A stretch of DNA of 48,008 bases from an uncultured beta proteobacterium (GCA_903867305.1 CAIPQU010000052.1:1-48008); one strand, 5' to 3'; shown: positions 7,871 to 17,964, numbered from the stretch's first letter. The notes: generated by a model from the letters alone, not told the origin. Numbers and translations: made by a program.

Positions 7871-9775
7871 CTAAGTCAATTCAGGATACTTATGGCGTAT
7901 AGCAATTTCGATACCCTGTGCGTCAAGACCACATTGAGCCATTAACTTTGTTGGATCTCCATGATCGATAAACTGATCAGGTAACCCCAGTTGCAAAAAT
8001 GGTTTATAAATATTTGATTTAACTAAAAATTCTAAACAGGCACTACCCGCACCTCCAGCAATAACGCCATCCTCAAGAGATACAAAACCATCGTATTCTT
8101 GGCCCAGTTCTAGTAATAAATGCTCGTCAAGTGGCTTCACAAAACGCATATTCACAACCGTTACATCTAAGCTCTGAGCAATTTCTAAAGCCGGATACAG
8201 TAAGGTTCCAAAACATAAAATAGCAATTTTTTTACCCGCAGTTTGTTGTGTGACTCTCTCAATTTTTGCTTTACCTATAGGTAAAGTCTCAAGAGAATTC
8301 GATAAAACAGTCCCTACTCCAGAACCTCTTGGATACCGAACAGCCGTAGGGTGATTCTGAGCAAATGCAGTAGATAAGAGCTGTCGACACTCTTTTTCAT
8401 TCGCTGGAGTCATAATAGACATATTCGGAATACAGCGTAAATACGGAATATCAAAAGCACCTGCGTGAGTAGCGCCATCTGCTCCAACAATACCAGCGCG
8501 ATCAATGGCAAAAACAACTGGCAAATCTTGTAAAGCCACATCATGTATTAATTGATCGTAGCCACGCTGTAAAAAAGTTGAGTAAATTGCAACAACAGGC
8601 TTTAATCCTTCACAAGCAAGGCCAGCGGCAAAGGTAACTGCATGTTGCTCAGCAATTCCGACGTCATAATAACGATTCGGAAAACGTTTTTCAAAATCAA
8701 CTAAGCCCGAACCTTCTCGCATCGCTGGAGTAACGGCAATCAAACGAGGATCAGCAGTTGCTTGATCACACAACCAATCTCCAAAAACTTGAGTAAATGT
8801 CTTTTTTGATGGGCCACTCGAAGTTTGAATCCCTAGCATTGGATCAAACTTACCAGGACCATGGTACAAAATTGGATCAGCTTCAGCGCGTTTATAACCT
8901 TTTCCTTTTTTGGTCACAATATGCAAAAACTGCGGGCCATCTCCACTAAGTGCAAGATGCATGATATTTTGCAACGTCGGAACTAAAGAATCTAAATCAT
9001 GACCATCAATAGGACCAGTGTAGTTAAAACCAAATTCTTCAAAAATGGTTCCAGGAACAACCATCCCTTTAGCGTGTTCTTCCAAGCGCTTGGCAAACTC
9101 TCTTAAAGGCGGGGCTAAAGAGAGGACCGAATCAATACCTTTTTTGGTATTCGCATAAAAACTACCACTCATGAGTCTTGCTAAATATCGATTAAGTGCT
9201 CCAACGGCAGGAGAAATCGACATATCGTTGTCATTGAGCACCACAATTAAAGGCAAATCTTTATAAACGCCGGCATTGTTTAATGCTTCAAAAGCCATGC
9301 CAGCACTCATCGCACCATCTCCAATAATGGCTACTGCAACCTGCTTAATACCTTTTGTTTGAAAAGCTCTAGCCATACCCATGGCGGCTGAGATGCTGGT
9401 GGAGGAATGCGCAGTACCAAAGGCATCAAAAATACTTTCTGATCGTCTTGGGAATCCTGAAATACCCCCTAATTTCCTAAGGGTGTGCATTTGATCCCTG
9501 CGTCCAGTGAGAATCTTGTGAGCATAACTTTGATGTCCAACGTCCCAAATAATTCGGTCATTAGGGGTGTGAAATACATAATGTAAAGCAATGGCTAACT
9601 CAACCGTCCCAAGATTAGAGGATAAGTGCCCCCCAGTTTGAGAGACAGAATCAATCAAAAATGTTCTTAACTCTCTGGCTAAATGAGGTAAGTCATCACG
9701 TGATAATTTTCTTAAATCATCCGGTGATTCAATACTCTGAAGTAATCTTTCTTGCATGGGTGAAGGCAGTTTCAT
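7871..9775 (-). CDS. dxs: 1-deoxy-D-xylulose-5-phosphate synthase
   Basis: Condenses pyruvate with glyceraldehyde-3-phosphate, the first step of the MEP isoprenoid pathway, and also feeds thiamine and pyridoxal synthesis. It is thiamine-diphosphate dependent: the [18 protein letters not shown] cofactor motif, the transketolase segment [15 protein letters not shown] and the C-terminal domain are all present. From ATG 9775 it has 634 residues; a TTG four codons upstream (9787) is an alternative, and neither has a strong Shine-Dalgarno. It follows ispA by 100 nt on the same strand. Confidence 0.97.
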   Translation of the reverse strand: MKLPSPMQERLLQSIESPDDLRKLSRDDLPHLARELRTFLIDSVSQTGGHLSSNLGTVELAIALHYVFHTPNDRIIWDVGHQSYAHKILTGRRDQMHTLRKLGGISGFPRRSESIFDAFGTAHSSTSISAAMGMARAFQTKGIKQVAVAIIGDGAMSAGMAFEALNNAGVYKDLPLIVVLNDNDMSISPAVGALNRYLARLMSGSFYANTKKGIDSVLSLAPPLREFAKRLEEHAKGMVVPGTIFEEFGFNYTGPIDGHDLDSLVPTLQNIMHLALSGDGPQFLHIVTKKGKGYKRAEADPILYHGPGKFDPMLGIQTSSGPSKKTFTQVFGDWLCDQATADPRLIAVTPAMREGSGLVDFEKRFPNRYYDVGIAEQHAVTFAAGLACEGLKPVVAIYSTFLQRGYDQLIHDVALQDLPVVFAIDRAGIVGADGATHAGAFDIPYLRCIPNMSIMTPANEKECRQLLSTAFAQNHPTAVRYPRGSGVGTVLSNSLETLPIGKAKIERVTQQTAGKKIAILCFGTLLYPALEIAQSLDVTVVNMRFVKPLDEHLLLELGQEYDGFVSLEDGVIAGGAGSACLEFLVKSNIYKPFLQLGLPDQFIDHGDPTKLMAQCGLDAQGIEIAIRHKYPELT

Positions 9776-9875
9776 CGAGTTATCCAATTCATGAATAACA
9801 AATAAGGGTAATCCTCTATTATCCCTCAGGTCTCTATTTCTATCAGGTTTGTTTGAAATCTCTGCAACATAGCAT

Positions 9876-10775
9876 TTAAGACTTTCTATTAAACGCCCAT
9901 TTAGAAATTTCTCTTAAAGGATCAGCCTCTGGACCCCATTGATGTAATGACTTTAAAGATTTCGTTAATAACTCTTCAGCATATGTCATGGAAGCATCTA
10001 AGCCCATCAAGCTCACAAAGGTTGGTTTATGAGCTTGCTCATCTTTACCCGCAGTTTTACCGAGAGTCTCAGAATTTTGCGTGGCATCTAAAATATCATC
10101 TGTTACCTGAAAACCTAAACCAACATCTTGCGCAACTTGGTCAAGAACAACCCTTTGCTCTATTGGCAAACCGCCGAGAATAGCACCCATACGAATCGCG
10201 CATCTTAATAATGCCCCCGTTTTTAAACGATGCATCTTTTCAAGTGTTTGTAAGTCCAAAATTTTTCCGACGCTCGCTAAATCAATCGCTTGACCTTTAC
10301 ACATTCCATGCATTCCAGCGCTAATGGATAATTCCCGCATAATATCTACTTTTAATTGGGCAGGTGTTTGCATTTGCGTAATGATCGTAAATGCTTCACT
10401 TTGCAATGCGTCGCCCACTAATAAGGCGGTGGCTTCATTAAACATCTTATGAGTTGTCGGCTTTCCACGCCTCAGGTCATCATTATCCATGGATGGCAAA
10501 TCATCGTGAACCAATGAATATGTGTGAATTAACTCGATAGCCACCGCAGCAGCATCTACTTGCTTAATCTCTTGGCGATTTTCTGGGGATGTTTGACCTA
10601 ATTGCCAAGTCGCATAAATCAATAAGGGTCGAATTCTCTTACCACCTGCTCGAACAGCGTAAGCCATCGCTGCATAAAGTTGATCTAATGGATCCTCAAG
10701 GGCGGGAACCGCATGAACTAACGCTAGCTCAACGCGCTGAAAATGCTCAGAATGCCAGTTTTTCCAATCAAACAT
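9876..10775 (-). CDS. ispA: farnesyl diphosphate synthase
   Basis: Trans-prenyltransferase that joins isopentenyl diphosphate to allylic diphosphates to give geranyl and farnesyl diphosphate. The first aspartate-rich motif is D91-D92-LPSM-D97 and the second is DDILD near residue 230; GGKRIRP near the start binds substrate. Length 299 is typical. Its ATG shares a base with the xseB stop codon (TAATG), implying translational coupling, and dxs follows, so two steps of one pathway are linked. Confidence 0.95.
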   Translation of the reverse strand: MFDWKNWHSEHFQRVELALVHAVPALEDPLDQLYAAMAYAVRAGGKRIRPLLIYATWQLGQTSPENRQEIKQVDAAAVAIELIHTYSLVHDDLPSMDNDDLRRGKPTTHKMFNEATALLVGDALQSEAFTIITQMQTPAQLKVDIMRELSISAGMHGMCKGQAIDLASVGKILDLQTLEKMHRLKTGALLRCAIRMGAILGGLPIEQRVVLDQVAQDVGLGFQVTDDILDATQNSETLGKTAGKDEQAHKPTFVSLMGLDASMTYAEELLTKSLKSLHQWGPEADPLREISKWAFNRKS

Positions 10776-11008
10776 TATTGCGCTTCAAAAATTTTAACTT
10801 GTTGTTCTACTTGATCAAGTAGTCTTTGACATAGCTTAATCAATTCACTTCCTCTTTTATAAGAGGCGAGATTGGCCTCTAAAGACATCTTGCCAGACTC
10901 CATATCGCTAATGAGTTTTTCAAGTTCGGCAATGGCCTGCTCATAATTCGGTTGTGCATCTTCTTGCGCATCTTCAGCAATGGAAGCTTTTGATTTAGCC
11001 GTTGGCAT
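10775..11008 (-). CDS. xseB: exodeoxyribonuclease VII small subunit
   Basis: Small subunit of exonuclease VII, which degrades single-stranded DNA with XseA. The 77 residues have the family pattern YEQAIAELEKLISDMESGKMSLEANLASYKRGSELIKLCQRLL, with a polar N-terminal tail. It heads the xseB-ispA-dxs-folE2 unit, overlapping ispA by one base. xseA is not in the window. It diverges from the Rieske gene at 11179. Confidence 0.94.
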   Translation of the reverse strand: MPTAKSKASIAEDAQEDAQPNYEQAIAELEKLISDMESGKMSLEANLASYKRGSELIKLCQRLLDQVEQQVKIFEAQ

Positions 11009-11060
11009 ACCAATATGACCTTTAATAAATAATTAACAAATCTCAAATTAATGAAATTAA

Positions 11061-11088
11061 TGGACTTAAAATACTCTTTTAGTATAAT
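11061..11088 (+). promoter_or_regulatory. candidate promoter of the Rieske gene
   Basis: A perfect -10 TATAAT (11083-11088) with a TGGACT -35 (11061-11066) at 16 bp. Transcription would start near 11095, leaving a leader of roughly 84 nt that contains the palindrome at 11106-11121 and the hairpin at 11141-11164. Confidence 0.6.
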
Positions 11089-11105
11089 GCTAGATTCCTT
11101 TCCAA

Positions 11106-11121
11106 TATCGACATGTCGATA
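11106..11121. promoter_or_regulatory. 16-bp perfect palindrome in the Rieske leader
   Basis: TATCGACATGTCGATA is perfectly self-complementary. It is flanked by TCCAA and TTGGA, which extend the symmetry with one unpaired base. It starts about 12 nt downstream of the predicted transcription start, where a bound dimeric repressor could block transcription. No regulator gene lies beside it. Confidence 0.5.
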
Positions 11122-11140
11122 GTTGGATTGGTTATTCCGC

Positions 11141-11164
11141 TTAGCTTCGGCTGACTTATTTTTT
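11141..11164 (+). terminator. attenuator-like hairpin before the Rieske gene
   Basis: TTAGC-TTCG-GCTGA forms a 5-bp stem capped by a stable UUCG tetraloop (11141-11154), followed by CTTATTTTTT. It lies in the leader between promoter and start codon, so it would act as an attenuator. The stem is short and terminator strength uncertain. Confidence 0.4.
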
Positions 11165-11178
11165 CGGGGGTGGGGAGA

Positions 11179-12276
11179 ATGACTAATCTGGCTACCGCGC
11201 AGCAGCTTGCGCCGTCCAATTTGCAGTTACCTGTCAGTGCGTATTTTGACACTGAATTGTTTGAAAAAGAAGTGGCTTTGCTATTTGCGCAGGGTCCCAA
11301 ATATATCGGTCACGAACTAATGGTTCCTGAAATGGGAAACTATCAGACTTTGCGAACAGAAAATGAAGGGCGTGTTCTGGTTCGTAATCAACAAGGTATC
11401 GAATTGTTGTCAAACGTATGTCGCCACCGTCAAGCATTAATGCTCGGCGGTAAGGGCAAGATAGATCATATCGTTTGCCCACTGCATCGCTGGACCTACG
11501 ATCTTCAAGGTGAGTTATTAGGTGCGCCACATTTTGGTGAGAACCCTTGCTTACATCTTGGGAAAAGCCCTTTACAAAATTGGCAAGGACTTCTTTTTGA
11601 AGGCCCACGTGATGTCAATGAAGATCTTGCAAAACTTGGTGTTAAAGATCAACTCAAATTTGATGGTTATCTTCTAGATCATGTTGAAATACATGATTGC
11701 AATTACAACTGGAAAACATTTATCGAGGTGTATTTAGAGGATTACCATGTAGGCCCTTTCCATCCAGGTCTCGGTCAATTTGTATCTTGCGACGATCTCT
11801 CTTGGGAGTTTGGTAACTGGTACAGTGTTCAAAGTGTAGGTCTGAATAATCAACTTAAACGTCCAGGTTCTGCGGTCTATTCAAAATGGCATGAAGCGGT
11901 TCTTCGACACCACGGCGGAAAACTTCCAGAGTGTGGTGCAATTTGGCTAACTTATTATCCTAATGTCATGATTGAGTGGTACCCAGGGGTGCTCTGTATT
12001 TCAACTCTGCAGCCCTTAGGGCCAAATAAAACCAGAAATATCGTTGAGTTCTATTACCCTGAAGAAATCGTTTGGTTTGAACGCGAGTTTATTGACGCTG
12101 AGCGGGCTGCTTACATGGAAACATGCATTGAGGACGATGAAATAGCTCTTCGGATGGACGCTGGTCGCGCCGCTCTTTTAGCAAGAGGACAAAATGAAGT
12201 AGGTCCTTATCAAAGCCCAATGGAAGATGGTATGCAACACTTCCATGAGTGGTATCGCAAAACTATGTCCTTTTGA
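11179..12276 (+). CDS. Rieske non-haem iron oxygenase, alpha-subunit-like
   Basis: Has an N-terminal Rieske [2Fe-2S] domain with ligands C81, H83, C100 and H103 (CRH...CPLH), and a C-terminal catalytic domain with the mononuclear iron histidines H190 and H195 in EDYHVGPFH. It therefore belongs to the aromatic ring-hydroxylating/choline-monooxygenase-like superfamily; the substrate cannot be read from sequence. 365 residues from ATG 11179; a GTG at 11170 is an alternative. No reductase, ferredoxin or beta subunit is adjacent, so it is an orphan here; a reductase of suitable build is at 31917. It has its own promoter and structured leader and converges on the ZIP gene with a 4-bp gap. Confidence 0.88.
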   Translation: MTNLATAQQLAPSNLQLPVSAYFDTELFEKEVALLFAQGPKYIGHELMVPEMGNYQTLRTENEGRVLVRNQQGIELLSNVCRHRQALMLGGKGKIDHIVCPLHRWTYDLQGELLGAPHFGENPCLHLGKSPLQNWQGLLFEGPRDVNEDLAKLGVKDQLKFDGYLLDHVEIHDCNYNWKTFIEVYLEDYHVGPFHPGLGQFVSCDDLSWEFGNWYSVQSVGLNNQLKRPGSAVYSKWHEAVLRHHGGKLPECGAIWLTYYPNVMIEWYPGVLCISTLQPLGPNKTRNIVEFYYPEEIVWFEREFIDAERAAYMETCIEDDEIALRMDAGRAALLARGQNEVGPYQSPMEDGMQHFHEWYRKTMSF

Positions 12277-12280
12277 TAAA

Positions 12281-13054
12281 TCAGCCGCCTAAGATTGATA
12301 GTCCTAAAACAAGGCCTATCCCACACAGAATTAATGTAATCTGCTTGACTGATTCTTTAATTTGCAAACGACGGTTCATTTGCGGCATTAAATCACTGAC
12401 CGCAATATAAATAAAACTACTCGAAGCAAAAACCAGTAAATAGGGAATCAAGGCTTGTGACTGCTCTAAGAAGAGATATCCTAAAACGCCACCTACAACC
12501 GCTAAAAGCCCACAAATTAAGTTATACGTCAGCGCTCTACGCTTAGTAAATCCCGCATTGAGTAATACCATGAAATTACCAATTTCTTGAGGAATCTCAT
12601 GGGCAATAATCGCTAACGCCGTTAAAATGCCTACTTCTGGATTGGCGATAAATGCAGCAGCAATCAAAATTCCGTCTACAAAATTATGAACTCCATCTCC
12701 AACCAATATCATCCAACCGCTTTTACCTGCTTCTTCTCGATCATGTCCCGCATGATGATTATGGCCATCACCCTCGTGATGATGGTTGTGGCGCAGTAAG
12801 GCAACTTTTTCAAGAGCAAAGAAAAATAAAATTCCGGCAAGTAATAAAGAAAATAAACTTCCAGGCGCTACTCCAGGAGAAGAAAAGGCTTCCGGCAAAG
12901 CATGTAAAAAAGCCGTTGCCAATAAAATGCCCACAGAAAAACTGACCATGTTTTCAACGATGGAGGCTAAATATTTAAAAGACAATGAGGCTGCTGCCAA
13001 AATACTAACCACTCCAGCCGACAGTGTCGCTAGAATGATCCAAATGAATATCAT
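12281..13054 (-). CDS. ZIP-family divalent metal transporter
   Basis: Inner-membrane importer of zinc or related divalent metals. About eight hydrophobic segments are visible, with family metal sites HNFVDG (near H123, D127) and HEIPQEIG. A His-rich cytoplasmic loop (residues 89-104) lies between TM3 and TM4. Length 257 is normal. The start follows GGGAG at good spacing and comes 15 nt after the polA stop, so it may be co-transcribed with polA. Zinc is the usual substrate of the family, but specificity is not proven. Confidence 0.9.
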   Translation of the reverse strand: MIFIWIILATLSAGVVSILAAASLSFKYLASIVENMVSFSVGILLATAFLHALPEAFSSPGVAPGSLFSLLLAGILFFFALEKVALLRHNHHHEGDGHNHHAGHDREEAGKSGWMILVGDGVHNFVDGILIAAAFIANPEVGILTALAIIAHEIPQEIGNFMVLLNAGFTKRRALTYNLICGLLAVVGGVLGYLFLEQSQALIPYLLVFASSSFIYIAVSDLMPQMNRRLQIKESVKQITLILCGIGLVLGLSILGG

Positions 13055-13069
13055 GTAAACTCCCGAGTT

Positions 13070-15811
13070 TTAATGAGCTTCTTCCCAATTATCGCCGATG
13101 CCAATCCCTACCTCGAGAGGAACGCGTAAAGTTGCTACTGAAGTCATGAGTTTGTCCAAGTTTTTTTTCACTAATTCTAGCTCTTGATGCGGAACTTCTA
13201 AGACTAGTTCATCATGCACTTGAAGTAATAATTTTGTTTCTAATTTCTCAGATTCTAACCATGCCTGGACAGCAATCATCGATAGTTTGATTAAATCAGC
13301 CGCCGTTCCTTGCATCGGGGCATTAATCGCTGCTCGCTCAGCACCCTGCCGGCGCATACCATTGGTGCTATTAATTTCTGGCAACCAAAGTCGACGACCA
13401 AAAATCGTTTCGACATACCCTTTATCTTTTGCCAGCAGGCGGGTGTCTGACATATATTTTGCAACTCCAGGATATCGACCAAAATAAGTATCAATATATG
13501 TTTGTGCTGCTGATCTCTCAATGCCTAAATTACTAGCCAATCCAAAAGCGCTCATCCCATAAATTAAACCAAAATTGATCACCTTGGCATACCGTCGTTG
13601 CTCAGAACTGACCTCATCTAATGAAACGCCAAAAATTTCTGCAGCAGTGGCTTTGTGGATATCTCGACCCTGCGCAAACGCCTCTAAAAGATTTGCATCT
13701 TGTGCGATATGTGCCATGATGCGCAGTTCAATTTGAGAATAATCCGCCGACATTAAGTAACAGCCTGGTCTAGCGATAAAAGCTTCCCGAATCTTACGAC
13801 CCTCCTCAGTTCTTACCGGTATATTTTGTAAGTTTGGCTCATTGGATGCCAATCTTCCAGTAGCAGCAACAGCTTGAGCATAATTCGTATGCACTCTACC
13901 CGTCTTTGCATCCGCCATTCTGGGTAATTTTTCAATATACGTCGATTGCAACTTGGCCAAACTACGATAGTCCAAAATACGTGCTGGCAACGGATAGTTT
14001 TCAGATAATTTTTGTAACACTTCCTCATCCGTTGAAGGCGCGCCTCCAGGGGTTTTCTTAATTATCGGTAAGTTTTTGACCTGAAATAAAATTTCCCCAA
14101 TTTGTTTAGGCGATTGGATGTTAAATGGCTGTCCTGCTAATGTATAAATCTCTTTTTCAAGACTTAACATGCGTAGTCCAATGACTTGTCCCTGTGCTGA
14201 TAATTTCTGCGAGTCAATTAATATACCGTTACGCTCCATGATCGACAGTACACGCATCGTCGGAATCTCAATCTCTTGATAAACGTATCGAAGATTTTCT
14301 TCACGCTGAATGAGTGGCCATAAATGCTGATGAAGTCGCAATGTAATATCAGCATCTTCAGCAGCATATTGAGTTGCCCTTGCAATATCAACTTGATCAA
14401 AGCCTATTTGTGAAGCCCCTTTGCCGCAAACTTCTTCAAAGGTAATGGTCTTGACCCCTAGGTGACGTTGTGCCATACCATCCATATCATGTGGCCGATG
14501 TGATTCGTAGACATAGGATTCTAAAAGCGTGTCATGCACAATGCCTTGAAGCTCAATACCGTGATTAGCAAAAATATGTTTATCAAACTTTAAATTCTGG
14601 CCAAGCTTTGAGGCTTTTGGATCTTCTAACCAAGGCTTCAAAAATTGTAAGGTTTCTTCCCGAGAAAGTTGATCCTCATTGGTTAAATGCTTTAATGGAA
14701 TATAGCAGGCTTGGCCAGGATCAACGGCAAGAGAAATCCCTACAAGCTGAGAACGTCTAGGATCTAAACCCGTGGTTTCTGTATCAATACTTGTCAGAGA
14801 AGCCGCTTGAACCCGTTCTAACCAATGCTGTAATTGTTCTTGGGTAAGCACACATTCGTAGTTCACACTCAAAGCTTCTGTTGGGAAAGATATCGTATCT
14901 TGCGAATGTAAGCCAAGTTGGTCAATATTGGGGCTCGTGTTTGGAGTTGCCTTAGATTCAAACTCTCGAAGCCATGTCTTAAATCCATAACGAATAAACA
15001 ACTCACGCAATTGATCATGATTTTCATTTTGCACTTCAAGATCGGATAAATCCCCCAAATGATCTTCAAGCGCACAATCTACTTTGACCGTCAGCAAACG
15101 CTTCGCCTGTGCCAACCACTCTCTAGATTGGCGTAAATTTTCTCCTACAACACCTTTGATGTCATTGGCATGCGCCAACACCTGATCTAAATTTCCATAT
15201 TCGGTAAGCCATTTCACTGCAGTCTTGGGTCCGGCTTTAGGAACCCCCGGCACGTTGTCGACCGTATCACCCATAATCGTTAAATAATCCACAATCAAAT
15301 TAGGGGGAATACCGAATTTATCAACAACTCCTTGGATATCGAGTTTTTCGTTGGTCATGGTATTGATCAAGGTGACAGATTCATCGACTAGTTGAGCAAG
15401 ATCTTTATCACCCGTTGAAATAATCGTGTTCCATCCTCGCGCTGTAGCTTTTTTAGACAAGGTACCAATCACGTCATCAGCTTCAACTCCTGGAACCATA
15501 ATCACTGGCCAACCCATAGCTTTGACCACTGCATGAATAGGCTCTATTTGCTTAACAAGGTCTTCAGGCATGGAAGAACGGTTGGCCTTATATTGCGGAT
15601 ACCATTCATCCCTAAATGTGGGGCCTTTTGCATCAAATACACAGGCAATATGAGAAGTCGGCAACTCACTGCGCAAACGGCGTAACATATTAATCATGCC
15701 GTAAATTGCACCGGTGGGCTCACCATTCGGGTTGCGTAAATCCGGCATAGCATGAAAGGCCCTATACAGGTAACTTGAACCATCAACGAGTAATAATAAT
15801 TCTTTAGACAT
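13070..15811 (-). CDS. polA: DNA polymerase I
   Basis: Repair and Okazaki-fragment polymerase. Three parts are present: an N-terminal 5' nuclease (about 1-300; LVDGSSYLYRAFHA, then GVEADDVIGTL), a 3'-5' exonuclease domain (about 330-520) that keeps the metal motif SIDTETTGLDP, and a family-A polymerase domain with motif A DYSQIELR, motif B RRYAKVINFGLIYGMS and motif C QVHDELVLE. Proofreading residues look intact. Length 913 is normal. AAGG lies upstream of the ATG. It diverges from the DUF2782 gene across 22 bp. Confidence 0.98.
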   Translation of the reverse strand: MSKELLLLVDGSSYLYRAFHAMPDLRNPNGEPTGAIYGMINMLRRLRSELPTSHIACVFDAKGPTFRDEWYPQYKANRSSMPEDLVKQIEPIHAVVKAMGWPVIMVPGVEADDVIGTLSKKATARGWNTIISTGDKDLAQLVDESVTLINTMTNEKLDIQGVVDKFGIPPNLIVDYLTIMGDTVDNVPGVPKAGPKTAVKWLTEYGNLDQVLAHANDIKGVVGENLRQSREWLAQAKRLLTVKVDCALEDHLGDLSDLEVQNENHDQLRELFIRYGFKTWLREFESKATPNTSPNIDQLGLHSQDTISFPTEALSVNYECVLTQEQLQHWLERVQAASLTSIDTETTGLDPRRSQLVGISLAVDPGQACYIPLKHLTNEDQLSREETLQFLKPWLEDPKASKLGQNLKFDKHIFANHGIELQGIVHDTLLESYVYESHRPHDMDGMAQRHLGVKTITFEEVCGKGASQIGFDQVDIARATQYAAEDADITLRLHQHLWPLIQREENLRYVYQEIEIPTMRVLSIMERNGILIDSQKLSAQGQVIGLRMLSLEKEIYTLAGQPFNIQSPKQIGEILFQVKNLPIIKKTPGGAPSTDEEVLQKLSENYPLPARILDYRSLAKLQSTYIEKLPRMADAKTGRVHTNYAQAVAATGRLASNEPNLQNIPVRTEEGRKIREAFIARPGCYLMSADYSQIELRIMAHIAQDANLLEAFAQGRDIHKATAAEIFGVSLDEVSSEQRRYAKVINFGLIYGMSAFGLASNLGIERSAAQTYIDTYFGRYPGVAKYMSDTRLLAKDKGYVETIFGRRLWLPEINSTNGMRRQGAERAAINAPMQGTAADLIKLSMIAVQAWLESEKLETKLLLQVHDELVLEVPHQELELVKKNLDKLMTSVATLRVPLEVGIGIGDNWEEAH

Positions 15812-15821
15812 GCCTTAATCG

Positions 15822-15827
15822 TACAAT
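15822..15827 (+). promoter_or_regulatory. candidate -10 of the DUF2782 gene
   Basis: TACAAT ends 6 nt before the ATG at 15834, so transcription would begin at or next to the start codon. No Shine-Dalgarno and no convincing -35 are seen. Confidence 0.35.
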
Positions 15828-15833
15828 TAACCT

Positions 15834-16220
15834 ATGAACAACTTCCATTTTTTATATCCTAAGCGATTCCTAGGGCCTATTATCTCCTTATTTTTGATAA
15901 TTTCACCTTATAGCTTTTCGCAAACGACAACTTCTATACTGACCAAACAGGAGCTTGATGCCATTAATAACCAACCGATAGCACCAAAAGTAAGTGCTGC
16001 CGACCGAGTTTTGGGAGCGCAAAAACGGGATAAAAGCTTTTCCTATGAAGGCTCTAACGGGACCAAAGTCGAAGAATTCCGTGATGTGGGCCAAAATATT
16101 GAGATTCAAGTTGATTCCAGCATGGGCACGCATTATGAAATGAGCCCCTTAATTAGTCGCGATAGCGACGCAACGCGACAAGTTATTAATCGCCTTCCAT
16201 CAGTCAGCGTGCCGTTTTAA
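15834..16220 (+). CDS. DUF2782-type secreted protein
   Basis: 128-residue protein of unknown function. A signal peptide covers about residues 1-30 (basic start, hydrophobic core LGPIISLFLIISPY, cleavage near SFSQ). The mature part contains ISRDSDATRQVINRLPSVSVPF at its end, as in DUF2782 proteins, which also sit between polA and homoserine kinase in pseudomonads and Burkholderiales. It ends 3 nt before thrB and is probably co-transcribed. Likely periplasmic; no catalytic motif is seen. Confidence 0.75.
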   Translation: MNNFHFLYPKRFLGPIISLFLIISPYSFSQTTTSILTKQELDAINNQPIAPKVSAADRVLGAQKRDKSFSYEGSNGTKVEEFRDVGQNIEIQVDSSMGTHYEMSPLISRDSDATRQVINRLPSVSVPF

Positions 16221-16223
16221 TCC

Positions 16224-17186
16224 ATGGCTGTCTATACTCCTTTAACGCTTGAAGAAGCAAATGATTGGTTCACAAAGTCTTTTGATTTAGGAAAGATCGA
16301 GGCTTTTAAAGGTATTAGTGCAGGCATAGAAAATAGTAATTTTTTTATTGATGCAAGCAATAATGGCGTTGTATCGGAATACGTCCTGACCATTTTTGAG
16401 AGGCTTCAATTTGATCAATTACCCTACTATTTAAATTTGATGCTATTTTTATCAAATCATCACATTCAAGTTCCAACACCTTTCCTCAGTCGAAACCAGC
16501 AAATTATTGAGGCCTTAAAAAACAAACCAGCGGCGATTGTCAGTAAGCTCGAGGGCTCCTCTCGCCTCACTCCAAACCAAAATCATTGCGCTAAAGTTGC
16601 TAAGATGCTCGCGAAGATGCATATCGTTGGCAAAGATTACCCCGTGCATCAAGAAAACTTAAGAAGCTTAAGCTGGTGGCAAACCGTCAGTAGGGAAATC
16701 ATACCCTTTATCGAAGACTCCAAAAAATCTTTACTCAATTCAGAATTGACTTTTCAAACTGAGTTTTTCCATAGCCCAAATTACTCTGAATTACCTTCTG
16801 GAGCATGTCATTGCGATTTATTTAGAGATAATGTGCTTTTTAAAGATAATGACGAACTGAGCGGTTTCTTTGACTTTTATTTTGCAGGAACCGATAAGTG
16901 GTTATTTGATGTTGCTGTAACTGTTAACGATTGGTGTATCGATCTTGAATCAGGTGTATTTGATCAAGTCCGGTTAAATGCTTTTTTACATGCCTATCAA
17001 GAAATTCGACCTTTTACTTCTTCAGAACAGACCGCATGGCCAAAAATGCTCCGTGCAGCCGCACTTCGTTTTTGGATTTCTCGCTTGTGGGATTTTTATA
17101 TTCCAAGAAATGCCCAGTTACTCAAGCCACACGACCCTTCCCATTTCGAAAAAATACTCCGTTTAAGAATTCATCATGCAGATTAA
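16224..17186 (+). CDS. thrB: homoserine kinase, type II
   Basis: Phosphorylates L-homoserine for threonine synthesis. It belongs to the aminoglycoside-phosphotransferase-fold family (ThrB2), not the GHMP family of E. coli ThrB. Visible are the N-terminal AFKGISAGIENSNFFI loop, the catalytic loop GACHCDLFRDNVLF and the metal-binding GFFDFYFAGTDKWLFD. Length 320 is usual. Its 3' end overlaps the next gene by 11 bp, suggesting coupling. Confidence 0.94.
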   Translation: MAVYTPLTLEEANDWFTKSFDLGKIEAFKGISAGIENSNFFIDASNNGVVSEYVLTIFERLQFDQLPYYLNLMLFLSNHHIQVPTPFLSRNQQIIEALKNKPAAIVSKLEGSSRLTPNQNHCAKVAKMLAKMHIVGKDYPVHQENLRSLSWWQTVSREIIPFIEDSKKSLLNSELTFQTEFFHSPNYSELPSGACHCDLFRDNVLFKDNDELSGFFDFYFAGTDKWLFDVAVTVNDWCIDLESGVFDQVRLNAFLHAYQEIRPFTSSEQTAWPKMLRAAALRFWISRLWDFYIPRNAQLLKPHDPSHFEKILRLRIHHAD

Positions 17187-17964
17187 TCAAGTTTCACCCT
17201 CCACTGGTTATAAATGGATTCGTCAAGGTATTTGGCTTTTTAAACAAAATCCATTTACTTTTTTAATGCTCGTTTTTTTATATATTTTTGTGGTTCAACT
17301 TTCCATGTTCATCCCTATTTTGGGCTTGATGATTGTTTTAGTGTTAAGTCCGATTTTTTCAGTCGGATTCTTGACTGCTTGTCAAAAAGTGATTCGAAAA
17401 GAAATTGTTCGGCCATCAATCTACCTATCCGCTTTTCGAGAGTCCCCTCCAATCATCAGAACTCGCCTCATCCAATTAGGTTCAATCTATACCTTAATGA
17501 TTGTTTTATTAAGTATCATTGCCTCTCAATTTATTGATGTTGAAAAAATACTGCCACTCATCACTGAGGGGAAAATATCTGGCCCTGATATGGTCAAAGA
17601 AATGTACTCAGCAATGGTGGTCGCTGCGATGATGTACCTACCCATCGCGATCTTAATGTGGTTTTCGCCTCAGCTCATTGCATGGAAAGGGGCCACCGTT
17701 GGAAAAGCGTTATTTGGTAGCTGGATGGCATTTTGGCTCAACAAAGGAGCGTTTTTTATTTATTTCTGTACCTGGGGAGTCGTTCTTGTTGCAATCCCAC
17801 TGTTTTTAGGCACTATCTTTGACGCTTTTGAGCTCGGAGCTTATGCATCCTATGTGATTACCCCATTTAGCATGGGGGCAGTAACAGTCTTGTATTGCAC
17901 ATTTTTTGCAACTTGGAAAGGCTGCTTTACCGACCCCTCTGAAAAAATCACGATCATCGACTAA
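17176..17964 (+). CDS. BPSS1780-like integral membrane protein
   Basis: 262-residue inner-membrane protein with about five hydrophobic segments (roughly residues 28-60, 98-118, 150-172, 198-220 and 228-252). The N-terminal GYKWIRQGIWLFKQNPFTF segment and the pattern resemble a family conserved in Burkholderiales and named after BPSS1780, with no known function. It overlaps thrB by 11 bp and the convergent uvrD by 4 bp. No transport or enzymatic motif is visible. Confidence 0.7.
   Translation: MQINQVSPSTGYKWIRQGIWLFKQNPFTFLMLVFLYIFVVQLSMFIPILGLMIVLVLSPIFSVGFLTACQKVIRKEIVRPSIYLSAFRESPPIIRTRLIQLGSIYTLMIVLLSIIASQFIDVEKILPLITEGKISGPDMVKEMYSAMVVAAMMYLPIAILMWFSPQLIAWKGATVGKALFGSWMAFWLNKGAFFIYFCTWGVVLVAIPLFLGTIFDAFELGAYASYVITPFSMGAVTVLYCTFFATWKGCFTDPSEKITIID

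Noticed and set aside
9776..9875. Riboswitch between ispA and dxs
   Set aside because: The 100-nt gap shows only imperfect A/T-rich symmetry and no thiamine-pyrophosphate aptamer motif.
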